In this document: one piece after another, positions 58,134-64,000 of the stretch
Position numbering within the stretch: the stretch's first letter is position 1
How the letters are laid out: every line of letters begins with the position of its first letter
Assembly: GCA_036924085.1 (NCBI GenBank)
Contig: JAVGWX010000002.1
Coordinates: 44,473,666-44,537,665, forward strand
Reading direction: 5' to 3'
Source of the DNA: Ariolimax columbianus
Taxonomy: Eukaryota; Mollusca; Gastropoda; Stylommatophora; Arionidae
Length of the DNA stretch: 64,000 nucleotides
Translations under genes and position numbers: made by a program
Notes under the pieces: model-generated
Databases searched by the model: none
What the model saw: the letters and a program-made list of their open reading frames with translations, nothing else
What the model was told of the DNA's origin: nothing

Positions 58134-58459
58134 GTATGGACACGTTTGTTTGTTCAAGTGTTAAATCAGTATAGGTTTAGCCCCTCAACTTTCGAAGACA
58201 TTAATGTATAAGAGATTCTTGAAACAAACATAAATGCAGATCATTTTACAGAAAGAAACTTATTTATACAGAAATGTCATTTCCATGTTTACTAATAACT
58301 TATTAAAACTGATGAAGTAAAAAGTTTGAAGAAGAAACACTCATTATTCTTCCATTTACACTGCAATAGTAGCATAGTCCCACAACTCCAGTTGACTTCC
58401 TTACAGGACTCCTGTACCGAAGCATTTATGTGCACATGCTTTGGTAGTTTCTGTAATAC
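58134..58459 (+). other. fringe intron 6, first part
   Basis: AT-rich, no recognised element. Confidence 0.45.
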
Positions 58460-58560
58460 TTTGCTTTACATGATAGTATTGCTAGCCCCATGCAGAACCT
58501 TCCTCAGTTGCTCGTATGTACTGTTTCAGTGGTTGAACTCTTTCCTCCCCAATAATATGC
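58460..58560 (+). repeat. dispersed repeat family Y, copy 5 (fringe intron 6)
   Basis: TTTACATGATAGTATTGCTA, GCCCCATGCAGAACC, CTCAGTTGCTC and AACTCTTTCCTCCCCAATAA. Confidence 0.6.
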
Positions 58561-58619
58561 CATCGTTAGGAATCGGCATTGTCCTAGCATACATCAATTA
58601 TAGATTGTGTTTGATAAAC

Positions 58620-58845
58620 AAACCTGGTACAACAGATTGACCTTAAATACAAGCCTGGTATAACTGATTGACCTTAAATACAAGCCTGGTATAACCGATT
58701 GACCTTAAATACAAGCCTGGTACAACATACTAACCTTAAATACAAGCCTGGTACAACTGATTGATCTTAAATATAAGCCTGGTACAACAGACTAACCTTA
58801 AATACAAGCCTGGTACAACAGACTAACCTTAAATACAAGCCATAA
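58620..58845 (+). repeat. 31-bp tandem repeat, about 7 copies (fringe intron 6)
   Basis: Units of 31 bases, ACCTTAAATACAAGCCTGGT plus ATAACTGATTG, with small differences between copies. Confidence 0.93.
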
Positions 58846-59218
58846 CCTCCTTGAGCTAGTCATTTTACCACAGCAGTGCTACAGTACAAATAGCTATTCC
58901 TCCATACAGTTATGACCATACTTATCAATATATTAGTTAATACAAAATATAATGTCATATTATCTGCTGATGGGACATATAAATACTGAAGGGTGTTTCA
59001 AATTGTTATATATGTTATTACCTAATGATAAGTGAAACAAAATGCTTTGTCTCTAAAGAAAGAGGTAAGACTGTTATGTAGATATTGTTTTGTTGTTATT
59101 GGTGTTTTGAAGTACCATTTCTCACATCAAAATGATGTCCTTAGTCTGTGCTATTGTTTCAGGGCAAACAGATACTATTGTTGTCATTTATTTTGTTAAC
59201 TTACTTTGTGTTCCCCAG
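58846..59218 (+). other. fringe intron 6, last part
   Basis: No recognised element. It ends in TGTGTTCCCCAG. Confidence 0.45.
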
Positions 59219-59289
59219 GGGTGGCAGGTTTATGACAACAGCTGAAACGATTAGACTGCCAGACGACTGCACGCTGGGATATATTATCG
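59219..59289 (+). CDS. fng: fringe exon 7
   Basis: 71-base exon GGGRFMTTAETIRLPDDCTL plus GYII and one base. It matches family SGGxFMxTAExIRLPDDCTxGYIVE. Acceptor CCCCAG, donor ATCG|GTGGGT. Enters in phase 2, leaves in phase 1, so the next exon should begin by completing a Glu codon. Exons 1-7 sum to 1051 bases (350 codons plus one base) with no stop. The remaining C-terminus (LLGVPL...FHSHLE and onward) is not in this window. Confidence 0.93.
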
Positions 59290-60914
59290 GTGGGTTTCTC
59301 ACATTGTCTTGTTTTCTGTTTGACCATAGAAGCTTTTGTGTTGTCTTACCTTTTGTATTTGACCATAGCTTTGTTATGTTGTCTTATCTTAGACTTTGAA
59401 TGCAACAGCTTTTGTTGTGTTGTCTTATCTTTATATTTTGTGTTTCACCATAGCATGCCTTATTGTGTTGTCTTATCTTCTGTTTGTCTCAGCAACTCTT
59501 GTTATGTCATCTTATATGTTTTTTGACCATTGTTTCAAGGGAAAAGAGAAGAGAATGAACTGAGTACAATGGTCACAGCTTTGGGTGGTGTTTTTAAAAA
59601 AAAATCATAATTACTGTTTCAAAATTGGAGACTACTTTCTTGAACTGTTCACATAAATGGAAGCTCTTATTTTCACCATATTTGTTAAATTTAGAAGTTT
59701 ATATCAATTGAAGGAGAAAAATAATTCATTTTTAATTGGAGGAAAAATTGAGTGAAGAGAACAGGTCTGGCCCACCTACGACATAGACAAAATATGAGTC
59801 ACCCTTTATTATCTACAGAAGGTCACTGCACATTATTAAGCCACCTTTATTGGCATTTCACACAAATGAGTGTCCATGAACGACATAACTACTCAGCCCA
59901 TAATGACTTAGTATGCCAAACCTAACCAGGGAATGCACAGCTGAGGCAGAAGCTATGGGACTACTGCCTTAGCCTGGAAAATACCGTCAACCTGTTTTTG
60001 ATGACTGGCCTGCATATCTAACATAACCAATGAAACTGTATGCTGGAGAAAAAGAATTTATAAACGTTTTGATATTTGTTTTTAAAATCCGGCTGGGACT
60101 GGCATCCCTCTCAGACTCATGGAATTCAGATTAGTGGCAGTGGGCAGAAAAAAATATTGGTATTAGTAACAGTACACTGATAAGGTGACTACCTAATACT
60201 TTTTTAGTTATGTCAGTCATAATGTCTGGCCCTTAATCCTTGGTTTGGAAGGTACAGCAAGAGTAACTAGAGGACAGATGCTTCAAACCAAAAGGACTTT
60301 CTGCAAAGGATATTCATAAGAAAGTGCTTGCACCGTAGTGAGAATTATTTGTTGCGCTTAGGAGTGCAATCAATTCTCTCAAAGATTTTGTGCTGCAGGT
60401 TTTGGTGCACTGATACAGCAATGGGATAAGTGTATCAATGTTTGTATAAATTATTTTGAGATATACGGGACAATGTAAGTGCAGAAATAATTGGTTTTCA
60501 AGTTTGAATGTTAGGTTTTTAAACAAAATAGCCATTTGTGACCTGTGTACTGACTTGCTTCACATATAGAAACAAGTCAGTACACAGGTCACAAATATCT
60601 CCTCGGAAACAAATGGCAAACACCCAGAATCTGATATAGCAGATGTTTACTACTCCAGGTAGGGTGAAAATATTCTGACTGCAGACTCTGTCACCATCAC
60701 TAATGCAAAATTGGGCACACAATTGTGCCCTTGTTGCTGGAGCATGCAAACAGACCATATTCTCCAATCCTGCTGACTCTATGAGAGGAGCAATGTGACA
60801 TACAACATGGCCCTCTCCAACTCTGCTGAAGGATAAACTGTATGGAGGCGAAAGCGACGTGAGACAAACTGCCATGTTTATGATGGAAATAGTTCTGGTT
60901 ATTTGAGGTTGATT
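59290..60914 (+). other. fringe intron 7, first part
   Basis: The first 240 bases carry diverged repeats of TTGTGTTGTCTTATCTT and TTTGACCATAG. An inverted repeat of about 28 bases lies at 60531-60597 (CCATTTGTGACCTGTGTACT / AGTACACAGGTCACAAATAT). No eighth exon is recognisable. Confidence 0.5.
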
Positions 60915-61006
60915 ATTAATCTAGCAGCCAATAGGCTTCTGTCCTTTGGCCCAATGCCAAATAGTGGTATCTGCAAGTGTTTGTGAGCTGTTTCATACAA
61001 CACATT
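60915..61006 (-). repeat. 3' tail of LINE family G, adjoining LINE copy E
   Basis: The minus strand reads AACAGCTCACAAACACTTGC, AGATACCACTATTTGGCATT and GGGCCAAAGGACAGAAGCC. This is closely similar over about 75 bases to 42555-42630 on the plus strand, the 3' end of the family-G fossil. LINE copy E inserted next to or into this fragment. Confidence 0.75.
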
Positions 61007-64000
61007 TTTCTTCTTCTTTGTACGCTGTCAGACGTCATCTTGAGGCTGTCGACACTGCCATAGAGCTTGTCTAGTGTTGGCACTTGTGATGGCCACATCT
61101 GCTTTCTCTGATCCTCGTATGTCAGGCAGTTTTGCAGCAAATGTTCAGCGGTCATTTTCCCGGTACCACGCGAGCATTCGTCAGTGCCACCTATCTTCAA
61201 TTTGTTGAATAGGTGGTACCTCAGTCTATTGTGGCCAGTGCGAAGTCTGAATACCACGACCTGTTCTCTTCGGTTCAACTGGTAATAGGCATCGTTTTTT
61301 GTGTAGCCAGTATGTTCTGTTTCCCATTTGGTCGTGTATCTAGCTCTAATAAGCCTTTTTGACTCTTCGTATGTCAAACTAGTATCTGGTTGTGGTAGTC
61401 TTGCACCTTTTTTTGCCAGTCTGTCTGCCTCCTCGTTGCCTTGAATGTTACAGTGGGATGGAACCCACTGTACCACTACTCTTTTTGGTGCGGACTGCTG
61501 GCATAGTTGACAGAGTACTGCTCTTAAATCATTAAGTTCAGTATTTTTATGGCTTTTTAGTGCTGTGACTACGGCCAGGGCATCTGTAAGCAGGATTATA
61601 TGGCTTTCATTCCTTTTACCTGTCACCATTTCTTCTATTGCAGCCCTCAGTGCCTCTGCCTCCGCTCTGAAATTGCTTGTGTATTTTCCAGTTGCCACTG
61701 ATAGTGTTATTTTTCTGCCATTTTGTAGGCTCAGGGATACCGCTGCCCCTCCGTTCTGTGTTGTGTTGGTTACAGAACCGTCGGTGTATGCATGGGTCCA
61801 GTCCATGCTTGGGTAGTTTTTCGTTATGTACCTTAGGGTTGTATCTCTTCTTCTTTTTCAGTCTGGCTGTTTTTGTTTCCAATACCTGGTATATTTTCTA
61901 CCACCTCTGGAAATATATGCTGCCTCCAGGTAGGTTTTTGTACAGTAGGGATGGGCATTGGTGTTGTTAGTGCGTTCATAGGGTCTTCGCTCATCTTTGC
62001 TTTGGCTATTTCTGCAAAATTTCTTCGCTTTAGTTTCCCATTTCCAAAATTTTTTAGTCTCTGATGCATTGGATGGTCAGTCAGTCTTCTGAGTTTCTCT
62101 GCTTGCTGCTGGGCTCTGCAGTTTCTTCTGTCGGTCATGGATTGCAGTTTTGTAATCTTTTCAAGTTCTACCATTGGCGTTGACTTCATGCCTCCTGTTA
62201 TAACTCTCATGGCTTGGTTTTGAAGTTTGCTAATTTTATCAAAGTTCACCTTTGCTGCTGTTATCCATGCCGCAATGCCATACTCGAGAACTGGTCTCAC
62301 TCTTCCAGTGTACAGTTTCTTTAGTATACTTTCGTCTGCTCCCCAGCTTGTGCCAGCAAGTTTCTTCATGATTTCCATTCTTTCTCTGGCTCTCATTCGG
62401 TTTCTCTCACTCGGTTTCTCTCGATCTGACTTTTCCATGTCATGCGCCGATCAAATGTGACTCCCAGGTAGTTTGGGTTGTCGTTTGGCCGCAGGTATTT
62501 GCCGTTAAGACTTATTTTGGTGTTTTGGGGTTTGTTTGAAAGCGAGAATATCGTACATGTTGTTTTTTCCTCATTTATTATGACCAGCCATGAGTTCGTC
62601 CACTGTTCCAGCGATGTTAGGGCCTGCTGCATCCGATTACTTGCTATGGTGAGATTCTTTTCAGAGGTCCACAAAGCCAGATCGTATGCAAACATTGAGC
62701 TGTGGACTCTTCTTAGTATATTCTCCGTTATGTTATTTATATACACCAGGAAGAGTGTGGGTGACAGTACTCTCCCTTGGGGTACTCCCTGCTCAAGTGT
62801 CACCTTTTTGCTCATCTGCCCTTGTACTTGACCTCTGGCTGTTCTGTTTTTGAGGTAGTGACTGATCCATTTGTACGTTTTCCCACAGACTTCACTTCTT
62901 CGTAGCTTAAGTCCCTCTTTCCAGACCTTGTAAAATGCCTTTTCTAGATCCACCCAAACCGCTACTGTGTGTTTTTGCTCCTGGTAAGCATCCTCTATTT
63001 CCTGGGCTATGAGGGTGATCTGATCTTCAGTGGATCTGTGCTGCCTAAAGATTCTTGCTGTGGAATTAGTATGTGTTTTTCTTCCAGATGCCACATCAGT
63101 CTGGTGTTTATCATACGTTCCATCAGTTGACCTACACAGCTCAGTAGACTGATAGGTCTGTATCCATTTGGATCTGTTTTGTCTTTTCCTTTCTTTGGTA
63201 CTGGTACAAGTACTGCATCTTTCAATGCTTGAGGTACAATACCCCTTTTCCAGCTTTGATTCAGGACTGATAGTAACTTCCTCTTTGCTGTTTGGCCCAG
63301 CCCCATCAGCATTTCGTTTGTTACCCCAACTTTTCTGGGTGATTTCCTTTTCTTTAAAGTTCTCATGGCCTCTTCCATTTCATTCATTGTTAGTTTTGCC
63401 ATTGTGTGCTCTTCTGGTGCCATATTGATGTTGTCGTGCCCCTTTTGTTCTTCCCTAATGTCTGTATGCCTTTCTGTAGGGACATCAATGTGGTTTTGCT
63501 CTGGAATAATGTTCAATAAAGGCGTTTGCTGCTTTTTTTCCAGTGAGCATGTTATCGCCCTGCTTGATGGTAATTTGTTTGTTTGATGGAGTTTCGTCAT
63601 TCATGGCTCTGACTAACTTCCATAGTTTGTTCCCATCTTTATCTAAATTGAGGCTTTCTGTTTTGTTTTTCCAGCTTTCTCTTGTTATTTGGTTTAGAGT
63701 GTATTTGCATTTTGCCGTGGTGGCTTTGAGGGCGATATTTGCCTCCATAGATTGTTCTCTCTCTGCCATGTTCCTAGCATTTGAGACTTCGTCTTCCGCT
63801 TTCTGCAATTCATCATTCCAATAGGGCTTGTAGTTTTTCCTTACCCCTCTTGGGATGGTTTCAGTGGCAGCTTGCATTATTGCTTTGCTTAGGCTTTCCA
63901 CCATTGGCTTCATATTGTTATTCCGTGTGTTGATGGTTTCACACAGCCCATCTGTCAGGCTTGCAAATCTGTCCCAGTCGGCTCGTTTGTAATTCCAACA
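61007..64000 (-). mobile_element. I-superfamily LINE copy E, longest copy, runs off the right edge
   Basis: The minus strand from the window edge opens with CWNYKRADWDRFASLTDGLC, the linker between endonuclease and RT, which is open to 63485. The RT runs through 63360-62400 (TLKKRKSPRKVG, YRPISLLSCVGQLMERM, VWVDLEKAFYKVW, GVPQGRVLSPTLF). Its active site reads MFAYDLALW, so the first Asp is lost. The RT thumb is at 62438-61833. RNase H with YTDGSVTNTTQN begins at 61806 and continues in one frame (EAEALRAAIEEM, LLTDALAVV, EEADRLAKK) to the C-terminal extension, where the knuckle is damaged (ECSRGTGKM). A (GAA)n-type tail lies at about 61010-61020. Frameshifts near 61810-61850, 62395-62440, 63010-63090 and 63490-63600 show that it is inactive. 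It lies in fringe intron 7 in antisense orientation. Confidence 0.93.

Overview
This is a eukaryotic, animal genomic window. It has interrupted genes with canonical GT-AG introns, no operons, a very high density of decayed retrotransposons and DNA transposons, and many minisatellites. Two host genes can be read, both on the + strand: the last coding exon of a netrin (12428-12762) and the first seven coding exons of a Fringe-type glycosyltransferase (46529-59289). The protein sequences and the repeat mix (an I-superfamily LINE with a C-terminal RNase H, CR1-, L2- and RTE-like LINEs, tRNA-derived SINEs, mariner and hAT elements) suggest a lophotrochozoan, most likely a mollusc and possibly a gastropod. 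The species assignment is inference.

Layout. 1-10.7 kb is repeats: a truncated LINE, a hAT transposase fossil, 39-, 25-, 26- and 64-bp tandem arrays, a DDE-transposase fossil split by a young LINE insertion, and SINEs. 12.4-13.7 kb holds the netrin NTR exon, followed 0.3 kb later by a non-autonomous hAT element. 16-28 kb carries an RTE-like fossil, a 121-bp tandem array, a mariner copy lacking its catalytic core, and a long I-like LINE fossil (23.5-28.1 kb) invaded by a SINE, a dispersed repeat and a second mariner. 28.2-30.9 kb is a LINE lodged in a 36-bp minisatellite. 31-46 kb is mixed repeats, including an old I-like LINE (38.4-42.7 kb) split by a CR1-like insertion. 46.5-59.3 kb is the Fringe gene, with SINEs and LINE fossils in its introns. 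61.0-64.0 kb is a further LINE copy that runs off the right edge, in what would be Fringe intron 7.

Netrin is a secreted axon-guidance protein. Fringe is a Golgi beta-1,3-N-acetylglucosaminyltransferase that modifies Notch. Nothing in the sequence links the two functionally beyond being neighbours on one strand.

No new enzymatic or defence system was found. The most informative features are the layered insertions, dated relative to each other by clear target-site duplications; two non-autonomous families (one tRNA-derived, one sharing a GAA tail with the resident LINE); and repeated transposon insertion into minisatellite arrays.
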